A DNA stretch of 30,099 bases. It comes from a virus. Under the pieces are notes generated by a model that worked only from the letters and a program-made list of their open reading frames with translations, made no database searches and was not told the origin of the DNA. The DNA is taken from positions 1 through 30,099 of IMG/VR virus record IMGVR_UViG_3300027911_000048; one strand, 5' to 3'. The position numbers and the translations under genes were made by a program. Positions 22,190 through 29,320 of this stretch are shown here, one piece after another (the stretch's first letter is position 1; each line of letters begins with the position of its first letter).

Positions 22190-23974
22190 ATGGCATACAT
22201 AATTAATTTTTCTGAACCAACAAAGAGTTCATTTACAATCAACGATAATGGATTCGATGGTCCAGGTGGAAGTGCACAAAGCTCGACACTGCGACTATAT
22301 GGTCGTGGTGCTCTTGAATGGGGCGAGAGTGTTGATGAAGACTTGCTTCGTTCATTAGAAAGCTATGCAAGTGCAACACCACCATATCCAGCAGTCGAAG
22401 GACAACTTTGGTTTGGTGTCGCTTTGTACTGGTACAATATTGGAACTGGACAATGGTTCCGTTGGGACTATCCAGCAGGAACATCAAACTCAAGCACAAT
22501 GGCTCCATTAAATTCAAATGGTGTCGGCTCTACATTAGCTAATGGTTCGTGGGTTTCAATTACACCAATAATCTATACATCGTATGCAGCACTACAAGCA
22601 GCAACAGGAACAATTGGTCAATATGCATTCGTTACTGATACGCCAGGAAATACAATTCGTCAACTGTATCGTTGGGACATTCCTTACGCAGAAGCAGCAC
22701 CACAGTGGATGCCAAGATTGTATAGATCAATAAACGGAAATCCAACGACTGGTAGTAATTTTCCAACGGGTAATTTGTATGTTTATAATCCATATATTCT
22801 TCATCACGAAGTTGCACCAACACCAACGTCGGCAAGTGCAAATCTCCCAACAATTAATGGATGGTATGATACATCTTCCATTCGTGTTCAAACAGGTTTC
22901 CCATCAAATCCAACTGTTGGACAAATGCTTCTTCTTACAAACGGTGTACCAACATTAATGGTTTGGGATGGTACTAGTTGGGGAATTGTTAATATTACAT
23001 ATAACGATATACGATATGTTTTTAAGTCCGGCGATACAATGACTGGCCCACTGTATTTAAATGCTGATCCAACACTACCGACGCAGGCGGCAACAAAGAA
23101 TTACGTTGATAGTATTGTTGGTGGAGCATCATACGTTCACATTGCTGGCAGCACAATGACTGGCCCACTGTATTTAAATGCTGATCCAACATTACCAACA
23201 CAGGCTTCAACAAAAAACTATACAGATTCTAAACTTGCAGTAACAGGTGGTCCGTTATCAGGCACGTTGAACATGACTGGAAACTATATCACAAATGTTG
23301 CAACGCCAATCAATAACAACGATGCAGCAAATAAGATATATGTTGATAGTCATGCAACGTTCACATTACCCGTTGGTGCTGTTATTATGTTGTATGGTGT
23401 TAATACAGCGCTTGGTGGTCCTAACTTTGATGGAACAGGTCTAGGAGTTCCAGGAAGTCCTTTTGCAGGTGCTACCGGTACGTGGGCTGTTTGTAATGGC
23501 AACCACGGAACGCCCAACTTGATTGGACAGTTTGTTCTTGGTCTTGCACCAGGAGCTGCAAATGCAACTGGTGGATCAAGCACGACAAACGCAACATCAC
23601 TAACAGGAGCAACTGCAAATGCATACACAGGCGTTTCTAATATTGGTACAGCATTGACGGCAGCGCAACTTCCTCCTCATCAACACGGTATGTTTACAGG
23701 AGATTATCCTGGATGGCCAATAACAGCTCCAACTAGTTCGTCAAGTGTAGCTTCTGGAGGCGGCGGTCATGCAAATTATGAAGCTTACTTTATGGCTCTT
23801 GGAACGTCAGCCGTATCTGTAGGACGGACAGATAGCGGTGTTGGTTTATCAGGCAGTGGACATACTCACACAGTAAGTGATCCATCACATGCACATAGCA
23901 TCAATCTTGGAACACACACGCACACGTTTACGCCACCATACTATAGTCTCGTTTATATCATGCGTGTTGCGTAA
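22190..23974 (+). CDS. Tail fibre protein with collar-type, His-x-His-rich tip
   Basis: The start is ATG 22190 with AAGAGGAAA upstream; a longer in-frame opening to 22127 lies inside the previous fibre. The product has 594 residues. It shares the attachment domain of the 20247 and 24001 fibres (LRLYGRGALEWGE, then PPYPAVEGQLWF). The middle has at least two copies of a T4-fibre-type repeat M-T-G-P-L-x-L-x-x-D-P-T-x-x-x-x-A-(A/S)-TKNY. The C-terminal 200 residues form a tail-collar-like domain: LPVGAVIMLYG, TPNLIGQFVLG, LPPHQHG, then HTHT, HAH and HTHTF, ending PPYYSLVYIMRV. Such H-x-H motifs chelate metal in T4 gp37-type tips. It is probably the short or long receptor-binding fibre. Confidence 0.85.
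   Translation: MAYIINFSEPTKSSFTINDNGFDGPGGSAQSSTLRLYGRGALEWGESVDEDLLRSLESYASATPPYPAVEGQLWFGVALYWYNIGTGQWFRWDYPAGTSNSSTMAPLNSNGVGSTLANGSWVSITPIIYTSYAALQAATGTIGQYAFVTDTPGNTIRQLYRWDIPYAEAAPQWMPRLYRSINGNPTTGSNFPTGNLYVYNPYILHHEVAPTPTSASANLPTINGWYDTSSIRVQTGFPSNPTVGQMLLLTNGVPTLMVWDGTSWGIVNITYNDIRYVFKSGDTMTGPLYLNADPTLPTQAATKNYVDSIVGGASYVHIAGSTMTGPLYLNADPTLPTQASTKNYTDSKLAVTGGPLSGTLNMTGNYITNVATPINNNDAANKIYVDSHATFTLPVGAVIMLYGVNTALGGPNFDGTGLGVPGSPFAGATGTWAVCNGNHGTPNLIGQFVLGLAPGAANATGGSSTTNATSLTGATANAYTGVSNIGTALTAAQLPPHQHGMFTGDYPGWPITAPTSSSSVASGGGGHANYEAYFMALGTSAVSVGRTDSGVGLSGSGHTHTVSDPSHAHSINLGTHTHTFTPPYYSLVYIMRVA
23036..23191 (+). repeat. 39-base exact direct repeat within the fibre gene
   Basis: The stretch beginning ACAATGACTGGCCCACTGTA is identical over 39 bases at 23036-23074 and 23153-23191, encoding the M-T-G-P-L-x-L-N-A-D-P-T unit twice. 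Exact DNA identity suggests recent duplication or conversion. Confidence 0.9.
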
Positions 23975-24000
23975 TAAATATTAAAAACTGAGGAACATCG

Positions 24001-26166
24001 ATGTCAAACTACGTAATTAGCTACACAGATACAACAGATACAACGGCTGGATATCTCAGCTCGTTTACTGTTCGTCCATATACATCTAATGGTCCTTCAA
24101 ACCCAACGACTGCAGCTCCACTACCAGCAACCGCGACGAGTGCTAATACTTCCATTGAAATCCTCGGTAAAGGATTTTTTGACTATGGTCAAGAAGTTGC
24201 AGAAAGTTTTGTTAACATGTTGGAGAATTTTGCTAACGTAAAATCTCCAGTTTATGCAATTCGTGGTCAGCAGTGGTACAAAAACAGAGCAGACGTAACA
24301 TCAGCATTCCCAACAGATTCAGGACAGTTGTTTATTCGTCGCAACTTATCTGCAATGCAGCTTGGACAAAATCCAACAACAGATGTGCCCGTGTGGGATC
24401 AAGTAGTTGTTGCTGGTAATCCTAATGCTGTTGTTCGTGGATCAATTCCTTTTGGCGGAACAGCAGGTGTGACAATTACAGGTCTTCCATTGCCGGCTGC
24501 ATCTGGTGACGCTGCAACAAAAAGTTATGTAGATACAGCTGTTAGTACTGCCGGCGGCAGCTTTGTGCCTTTGGCTGGTGGAACAATGACTGGTTTATTG
24601 ACTCTTTCAGGAAATCCAACAGTAGCACTTGGTGCAGCTACAAAGCAATATGTCGATGCATCAGTGATAGGTTTTGTGCCATTGGCTGGTGGAACAATGA
24701 CTGGTTCGTTGGTATTAAATGGAAATCCAACATTAGCACTTGGTGCAGCTACAAAGCAATATGTTGATACTGCAGTAACAGGAATTACAGGCTTTGTTCC
24801 TATTGCTGGATTTGTAACAATGACAGGACCGTTGATCCTTAACGGAGATCCAACAGCATCATTTGGTGCAGCAACAAAAAACTATGTTGATACAGTCACA
24901 CTTGGCACAGCACCACACAAGATTTCTGACGTTGTCGTTACAGCAGCAACGACAGGTCAGCTTCTACAATTCAATGGTACAAACTGGGTTAATGCTACAT
25001 ACGTTGCTCCTTCAACACCAATTAGCGGTTCGTTCAATTCAACAACAAGCACATTGACATTAACGACAAGTAATACGATTAATATTCCTATTGTTGTATC
25101 AACATCAACGGTTGCATGGAATGCTGATCCGTTGATTACAGGATCAGCATTGAGACAAGGTGCTGTGCAAGATCCAATGTATCCAAATCTTACAATTACA
25201 GATGCAATATCAATTATTGATCAGATGTTATTTGCATTGCGCAGTCGCAGTCGTACTGTATTCACAGGTGTGGGAATTAATTTTTCTTCTCCAACGCCGT
25301 TTATTGTCAATTCAAACTCATCAGAAGTATACATCGATGGGATTAAGCAAATATGTGATACGCGTGGAACATACTTGCAGCCAGTTCAACAAAAAGCTTA
25401 CTATGTTACAAGTGTTGTTACAGGAGCTGGTGGTAAGTGGGGCGTTGGTCCTGGTGATGTTAGTGGAGACTTTACAGTTGGTGAAAAAATTATTATTACA
25501 AATAACACATCACTTGATGCAAGTGCCGTTCCAGATCAAACATCGTACACCGTTGCAAGTGCCACATTTGATGGAATTTCACAAACGCTTGTTACAGTCA
25601 ATGAGACGATTCCGCCAGGAGCAATCGCAACTGGTAAATTAAATCACGCATTTGTTAATGGTACATCATCGGCAGCATCACCAACTGGACTCAGCTATAG
25701 CACTCCTTACTCATTCAATGCAACAGTTGATGGTGTAGGACCAACATTAGTCGCGTTTAGTATTACACCACCACCATCTCCTGCACCAGCTATTAGTTTT
25801 GTAAAACTAATTAGTATAATTAATACGGCAATGATTGCCTTAGGTCTTCAAGCTACAGCGATGCAACAAAATAATGCCGTCAATACATCTAATGGAATAT
25901 TATTTGTTTGTAATACATCAGGTGGAACAGGTACCGGCGCCGGAACAATATCATTGACAGATGTTAATTTATTCTCATCGTTAATGAACGCGACTGGTGT
26001 AACTGTAACGCCAGCATCTACTGTTGGCACATCATATGGATATCAGGAACAGGGTCAGCCGGGCTCTCCAACAACGTCAATTCAACTTGCTGCTGACCTT
26101 GCGGGTGGCACGATTGAATTTATATCCCTAACAAGTCTTCCAACGACTCTTGAAAATCTGGGCTAA
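24001..26166 (+). CDS. Tail fibre protein with repeated MTG...TKQYVD units
   Basis: A 721-residue protein and the third of the tandem fibres; CTGAGGAA lies nine bases before ATG 24001. The N-terminus carries a divergent copy of the attachment domain (IEILGKGFFDYGQEVAE, LLENF-like MLENFAN, GQQWYKN). Residues about 160-300 hold four units of about 37 residues, FVPLAGGTMTG-(L/S)-L-x-L-x-GNP-T-x-x-x-GAATKQYVD, similar to repeats in the 22190 fibre. The C-terminal half is beta-rich and unlike the tips of the other two, so a different receptor or structural role is likely. No self-cleaving chaperone is visible. Confidence 0.8.
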   Translation: MSNYVISYTDTTDTTAGYLSSFTVRPYTSNGPSNPTTAAPLPATATSANTSIEILGKGFFDYGQEVAESFVNMLENFANVKSPVYAIRGQQWYKNRADVTSAFPTDSGQLFIRRNLSAMQLGQNPTTDVPVWDQVVVAGNPNAVVRGSIPFGGTAGVTITGLPLPAASGDAATKSYVDTAVSTAGGSFVPLAGGTMTGLLTLSGNPTVALGAATKQYVDASVIGFVPLAGGTMTGSLVLNGNPTLALGAATKQYVDTAVTGITGFVPIAGFVTMTGPLILNGDPTASFGAATKNYVDTVTLGTAPHKISDVVVTAATTGQLLQFNGTNWVNATYVAPSTPISGSFNSTTSTLTLTTSNTINIPIVVSTSTVAWNADPLITGSALRQGAVQDPMYPNLTITDAISIIDQMLFALRSRSRTVFTGVGINFSSPTPFIVNSNSSEVYIDGIKQICDTRGTYLQPVQQKAYYVTSVVTGAGGKWGVGPGDVSGDFTVGEKIIITNNTSLDASAVPDQTSYTVASATFDGISQTLVTVNETIPPGAIATGKLNHAFVNGTSSAASPTGLSYSTPYSFNATVDGVGPTLVAFSITPPPSPAPAISFVKLISIINTAMIALGLQATAMQQNNAVNTSNGILFVCNTSGGTGTGAGTISLTDVNLFSSLMNATGVTVTPASTVGTSYGYQEQGQPGSPTTSIQLAADLAGGTIEFISLTSLPTTLENLG
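24571..24764 (+). repeat. 111-base-period tandem repeats in the third fibre gene
   Basis: TTGGCTGGTGGAACAATGAC plus TGGTT occurs at 24571-24595 and 24682-24706, and GCACTTGGTGCAGCTACAAA recurs about 111 bases apart downstream of each. They encode the MTG...TKQYVD units. Confidence 0.85.
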
Positions 26167-26178
26167 TAGTCGTATGAT
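26150..26178 (+). promoter_or_regulatory. Sigma70-type promoter implying a leaderless mRNA
   Basis: TTGAAA at 26150-26155, a 17-base spacer and TATGAT at 26173-26178, both five of six. Expected initiation seven bases on, at about 26185, coincides with the ATG of polymerase fragment B. No Shine-Dalgarno is present. Confidence 0.75.
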
Positions 26179-26184
26179 GTCTGT

Positions 26185-26757
26185 ATGGACATAGATATTG
26201 ATCTCCCGACATCTTTTGATCCTTTGAAAACATTCAAAGGTGCTATCCCTGCGTCTATGGTCAAGAACGACGAGTTGTCAAAGCATCCTTGTGGGGTATA
26301 TTTCCAACAAATTCCAACTGATCAGTATACGGGATTATCAGCAATACCGTACGAGCAAGCAGAACAATTAGGTTATTTTAAGATCGACTTCTTGCACCTT
26401 AATGTATTAAATACTATAACGAGTAAACAAGAGCTTCGTGAATTGATCGATCAAGAGCCAGACTGGAATTTATTTAATGATCGCAAAGTTGTTGAAAAGT
26501 TATTCCAACTTGGGAAGCAATATGAATTGATCTCAAAGTTGAAACCAAAGTCTGTTGATGACGTTGCAGATGTTCTTGCATTGATGCGTCCAGGAAAGAA
26601 ACACTTACTGCAAGACTATCTAAATAATAAACAAGAAGTCCGTAAAGAACTATATAAGAAGAACGATGACGGATATACATTCAAGCGATCACACGCTATC
26701 AGTTATGCGTTGACTATCATCGTACAGCTCCATTTAATAAAACAAAAGAGGATCTGA
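26185..26757 (+). CDS. Family C DNA polymerase (DnaE / Pol III alpha) fragment B: catalytic DIDID and finger motifs
   Basis: A 190-residue protein whose first residues are MDIDIDLP. This matches the P-D-x-D-(V/I)-D-F catalytic motif that directly follows FLN in DnaE; D4 and D6 correspond to E. coli D401 and D403. KHPCGVYF (33-40) matches h-A-(G/C)-GV; GYFKIDFLHLNVLNTI (63-78) matches G-L-x-K-x-DfLGL-x-x-L, with D68 as the third catalytic Asp (E. coli D555). SVDDVADVLALMRPG (123-137) matches the f-e-D-i-x-A-x-x-ALfRPGP segment, and YTFKRSHAISYALTI (164-178) matches y-x-FnkSHa-x-x-Ya-x-x. Spacings are shorter than in DnaE: about 100 residues are missing after DIDID and about 100 after RPG. Its partner half is at 13725. 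All three catalytic Asp are kept, so activity is conceivable. Confidence 0.85.
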   Translation: MDIDIDLPTSFDPLKTFKGAIPASMVKNDELSKHPCGVYFQQIPTDQYTGLSAIPYEQAEQLGYFKIDFLHLNVLNTITSKQELRELIDQEPDWNLFNDRKVVEKLFQLGKQYELISKLKPKSVDDVADVLALMRPGKKHLLQDYLNNKQEVRKELYKKNDDGYTFKRSHAISYALTIIVQLHLIKQKRI

Positions 26758-26761
26758 TCCG

Positions 26762-27556
26762 ATGTCAATAATTAATCCATACTCGTATGAAATATCTGAA
26801 GAACAACAAGAAAAAGCTGAGAGCTTTACGACAACATACAAGCGTGACAAGCATATTCTATCAATGCTGATCGTCCAGAACGGACAAATGACATATGGTG
26901 AATGGCAAGGAATATGTAGCACATACAAGCGAAGTGAATTTCCTCTAAGGCTTGGAATGCGTTTTGACGACGACATTATCAACAGACTTCAATACTATGC
27001 TACACGAGGAGAATATCACGTAACGTGTTATTCTTATGAGCAGACTCTTATAGCAGGTCCTCGCGATAAACATTTTTATTATGATGTAAACGGTATCTAT
27101 CAAAATTACATCTATGGTCCTCTATCAAATACAACATTTTGGAATACAGCTGCTGGAATTACAGGATTGACTGGTGCAGCAGGTATAACAGGTAACGTTA
27201 GCATAATGGGCGGAGGTGGTGGTGCCGGCGCATGGTCAGGAGTAGTTAGTGCTGGTGGAAGTATGTCACTTCCTGCAGGAACAGTTATAACAACAACTGG
27301 AAACATAACAACTGGATCGTGGTATCCATCAACACCATATTCAATCACGTCTGCAGGAAGTGTAGGAATTAATTCTCCAACGAGCGGAACGGCTTTACCT
27401 GTTTATCCATCAACGGCATCGTCGGCATCAGTGCCGACGATAACGACAACACTTCCAACGGCTGCTAATGTTACATATACACCGTCTAAAGAGCCAAACA
27501 AGAAATCTTGGCTTGATAAAATTGATGATTGGTTTGATAAAATGTGGGGAGTTTGA
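26762..27556 (+). CDS. Hypothetical protein, globular N-terminus with Gly/Ser/Thr-rich C-terminus
   Basis: A 264-residue protein with GAGGAT upstream, four bases after the polymerase fragment. Residues 1-105 are folded-looking and charged (TYKRDKHILSMLIVQNGQMTYGEWQ; RLGMRFDDDIINRLQYYA). Residues about 120-245 are low-complexity Gly, Thr, Ser and Pro with a GGGGGAG run, as in structural or fibre proteins. The last 20 residues form an amphipathic Trp-rich helix (KKSWLDKIDDWFDKMWGV). I do not recognise it. Composition suggests a virion protein rather than an enzyme. Confidence 0.7.
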   Translation: MSIINPYSYEISEEQQEKAESFTTTYKRDKHILSMLIVQNGQMTYGEWQGICSTYKRSEFPLRLGMRFDDDIINRLQYYATRGEYHVTCYSYEQTLIAGPRDKHFYYDVNGIYQNYIYGPLSNTTFWNTAAGITGLTGAAGITGNVSIMGGGGGAGAWSGVVSAGGSMSLPAGTVITTTGNITTGSWYPSTPYSITSAGSVGINSPTSGTALPVYPSTASSASVPTITTTLPTAANVTYTPSKEPNKKSWLDKIDDWFDKMWGV

Positions 27557-27580
27557 AATAGTCTCTATAACCAAAAGTAA

Positions 27581-27588
27581 GATAAATA
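27581..27588 (+). promoter_or_regulatory. Possible T4-type late promoter (one mismatch)
   Basis: GATAAATA differs from TATAAATA at the first base and lies 25 bases before the start at 27613, close to the spacing of the late promoters at 20209 and 28633. Confidence 0.5.
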
Positions 27589-27612
27589 CTACAACAATAA
27601 CAAAGGTATATT

Positions 27613-28143
27613 ATGAGAATTCTTCCAGCGCTCCGTTTGACGGACACACAAAAGCAAGTGCTTGCTAAGATCCTTGCATCGCCAACTCCAAAGGTTGCTG
27701 GTGAGCAGATTTCCAAAGATCAAAACTCAATCGCTGCTCGTGATATTCTTGTCAAGCTTGGTTTGATCACATACTTGAATGGCAACGCTGCATTGACAGA
27801 CAAAGGTCAGCAGATTGCTCAAGATGAAGATGTTGAGAATCAAGGCGGTGATCTAACACAGTCCGGAGAGCAAGATGCATTCGGAGACGAGGGAGCTGAT
27901 CAGATGGGGACACAAGACATTAATGGTTTGGGCAGTGAGCCAGAGTTGGCTCCCATTGGCGGCGAACCAGTCGAAGAGCCAGAACCACCACGTGAAAGTC
28001 TACGTCTTGTGCAAAAAGGTAAGATGATGAAGACGATCAATGAAGAAACGAGCGAGAAGAAGTCGCTCGTCCGTCGTGTATCAAAGCAAGATATCAAAGA
28101 GAGTGAATATAAGTCGTTCTCGACATTCTTCAAATCAATCTAA
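27613..28143 (+). CDS. Winged-helix-like protein with acidic linker
   Basis: A 176-residue protein with AAAGG upstream of ATG 27613. Residues 8-70 (LTDTQKQVLAKILASPTPKVAGEQI...AARDILVKLGLITYLNGNAALTDKGQQIA) have the order of a winged helix: helix, helix, recognition helix ending at LGLI, then a short beta wing and the L-T-x-x-G-x-x motif typical of MarR-like folds. The centre is acidic and Pro-rich; the end is basic (KKSLVRRVSKQDIK). It may bind DNA as a phage regulator. It converges with the minus-strand gene with only two bases between the stops and no terminator. Confidence 0.6.
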   Translation: MRILPALRLTDTQKQVLAKILASPTPKVAGEQISKDQNSIAARDILVKLGLITYLNGNAALTDKGQQIAQDEDVENQGGDLTQSGEQDAFGDEGADQMGTQDINGLGSEPELAPIGGEPVEEPEPPRESLRLVQKGKMMKTINEETSEKKSLVRRVSKQDIKESEYKSFSTFFKSI

Positions 28144-28145
28144 TA

Positions 28146-28607
28146 TTACCTGTGTATCTCAACAGTAGCAGGAATAGGCTTGCGACGACGTCGCTTGATG
28201 CTCTTGATACTCTCGACACCAACTGGAAACTGTGGGACAGGTCCAATCAATCTTGAAACATAGTCAAGGCTCAACGACTTATAAATCTTTGACGTAATAC
28301 CAGTCAAGTTCTTCTTTGAGAAAAAGATTGAGATTGGATGTAAGAAACGACTCGTCTCATACCATTCTGCAGCTGCAGCAATAACCAACTCTTCGCTAAC
28401 AACTTCTGGACCACACATATCAAGAACGTATGCTTTGATGTTTTCTTCATCGACGTTATCAACGATCGTTAGCATATGTTGCTTACGATATTGAATCAGA
28501 GTAATGAATGGATATCCGTAGTAGTCTTTTGGATGATGTTCAACGATAAGAGGGACACCTGACTTTGTTTTGATTTTTGTGTTCTCGACAACCATCTGCT
28601 TTTTCAT
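28146..28607 (-). CDS. Hypothetical protein, the only minus-strand gene
   Basis: A 153-residue protein reading leftward. TAA is at 28146-28148; ATG is at 28605-28607, preceded on its strand by an AGGAGA ribosome site and an exact TATAAATA late promoter. The N-terminus is beta-like (VVENTKIKTKSGVPLIVEHH), the centre helical (DEENIKAYVLDMCGPEVVSEELVIAAAAEWYETSR), with LDYVSRLIGPVPQFP and a very basic SIKRRRRKPIP tail. The order of an A-Y-V-L-D helix, a W-Y-x-x-S-R segment, then V-S-R-x-I-G-P recalls uncharacterised T4-like phage proteins. Function unknown; the basic tail might contact nucleic acid. Coding is well supported by promoter, ribosome site and absence of a better frame. Confidence 0.8.
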   Translation of the reverse strand: MKKQMVVENTKIKTKSGVPLIVEHHPKDYYGYPFITLIQYRKQHMLTIVDNVDEENIKAYVLDMCGPEVVSEELVIAAAAEWYETSRFLHPISIFFSKKNLTGITSKIYKSLSLDYVSRLIGPVPQFPVGVESIKSIKRRRRKPIPATVEIHR

Positions 28608-28632
28608 ATATTCTCCTGATGTCTTTAGGTTC

Positions 28633-28640
28633 TATTTATA
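28633..28640 (-). promoter_or_regulatory. T4-type late promoter for the minus-strand gene
   Basis: The minus strand reads TATAAATA exactly, 26 bases upstream of the ATG at 28607. It is flanked by an inverted repeat, TTTAGG at 28624-28629 and CCTAAA at 28643-28648. Confidence 0.75.
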
Positions 28641-28708
28641 GGCCTAAACACGCGTAAATATAGGGTATTCATTGAAGTAGTAAATAATAAGACACTGGAG
28701 ATACAAAT

Positions 28709-29320
28709 ATGAAGTTCGAAGCTAAACGTCTGCAATATCCACTTGATGCTCTTGAAGCAGCTCTTGCTAAACAAGAAGTTGATATTCACTATAACAAGCA
28801 CACAAAAGCGTACTTCAAGAAGGTCAATGAGCTTGTTGTAGGAACAGCATTTGCAAAAGCCGAATCGCTTGAAGCTATTCTCAAGAGAAAGACGTTGAAT
28901 ATTGACACACCAATATACAATAACGTGGCACAGGCATACAATCATGACTTTTACTGGCAGTGTTTGACGCCGGATAAAACGGAGCAAAGTGAGCAGTTAG
29001 AACAAGCTATCAAGACAGACTTCAAGTCGTTTGATAAGTTCAAAGAAGAAGCAATCGATAAGGGTGTAAAGTTCTTTGGGTCAGGATGGTTGTGGTTAGT
29101 TCAAGAAGGCGATAAACTAAAAATCGTCACTTTACCAAATGCACAGACGCCTGCAACGAATCCAAAGCAAACGCCTCTCCTTGCAATCGATCTGTGGGAA
29201 CATGCATACATTTACGATGAGCAGTACTTTGCTGATCGTAAGAAGTACCTCAACAACATATGGCGAGTCGTAAACTGGGACTTTGTCAGTGAAAACTATA
29301 AGAAAGCGAACTTGGTATGA
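28709..29320 (+). CDS. sodB: Superoxide dismutase, iron-type Fe/Mn family
   Basis: A 203-residue enzyme of normal length without a signal peptide, so cytoplasmic. Metal ligands are in the family positions: H27 (DIHYNKHTKAYF), H78 (AQAYNHDFYW), and D160 and H164 (DLWEHAYIYD). H31 and Y35 form the usual second-shell pair. Q74, just before the second ligand (VAQAYNH), is the placement typical of iron enzymes; manganese enzymes usually have Gly-Gly here and take the Gln from the C-terminal domain. GSGWLWLV at 123-130 also fits. It converts superoxide to oxygen and hydrogen peroxide and may protect the infected cell or phage enzymes from oxidative damage. ATG 28709 has a GGAGAT ribosome site. The next gene is coupled by an ATGA overlap. 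Confidence 0.93.
   Translation: MKFEAKRLQYPLDALEAALAKQEVDIHYNKHTKAYFKKVNELVVGTAFAKAESLEAILKRKTLNIDTPIYNNVAQAYNHDFYWQCLTPDKTEQSEQLEQAIKTDFKSFDKFKEEAIDKGVKFFGSGWLWLVQEGDKLKIVTLPNAQTPATNPKQTPLLAIDLWEHAYIYDEQYFADRKKYLNNIWRVVNWDFVSENYKKANLV

Noticed and set aside
23036-24764. Possible CRISPR-like array in the fibre genes
   Set aside because: Repeats are in-frame coding units of fibre shafts with no spacer diversity.
13725-26757. DnaE split explained by a trans-splicing intein as in cyanobacterial DnaE
   Set aside because: No intein block motifs follow DFLHN (the gene stops there), and fragment B starts at the catalytic motif itself; the cyanobacterial split is at another site.
28625-28987. Minus-strand ORF overlapping the superoxide dismutase start
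   Set aside because: It overlaps a convincing enzyme gene and the promoter region, with no ribosome site or domain.
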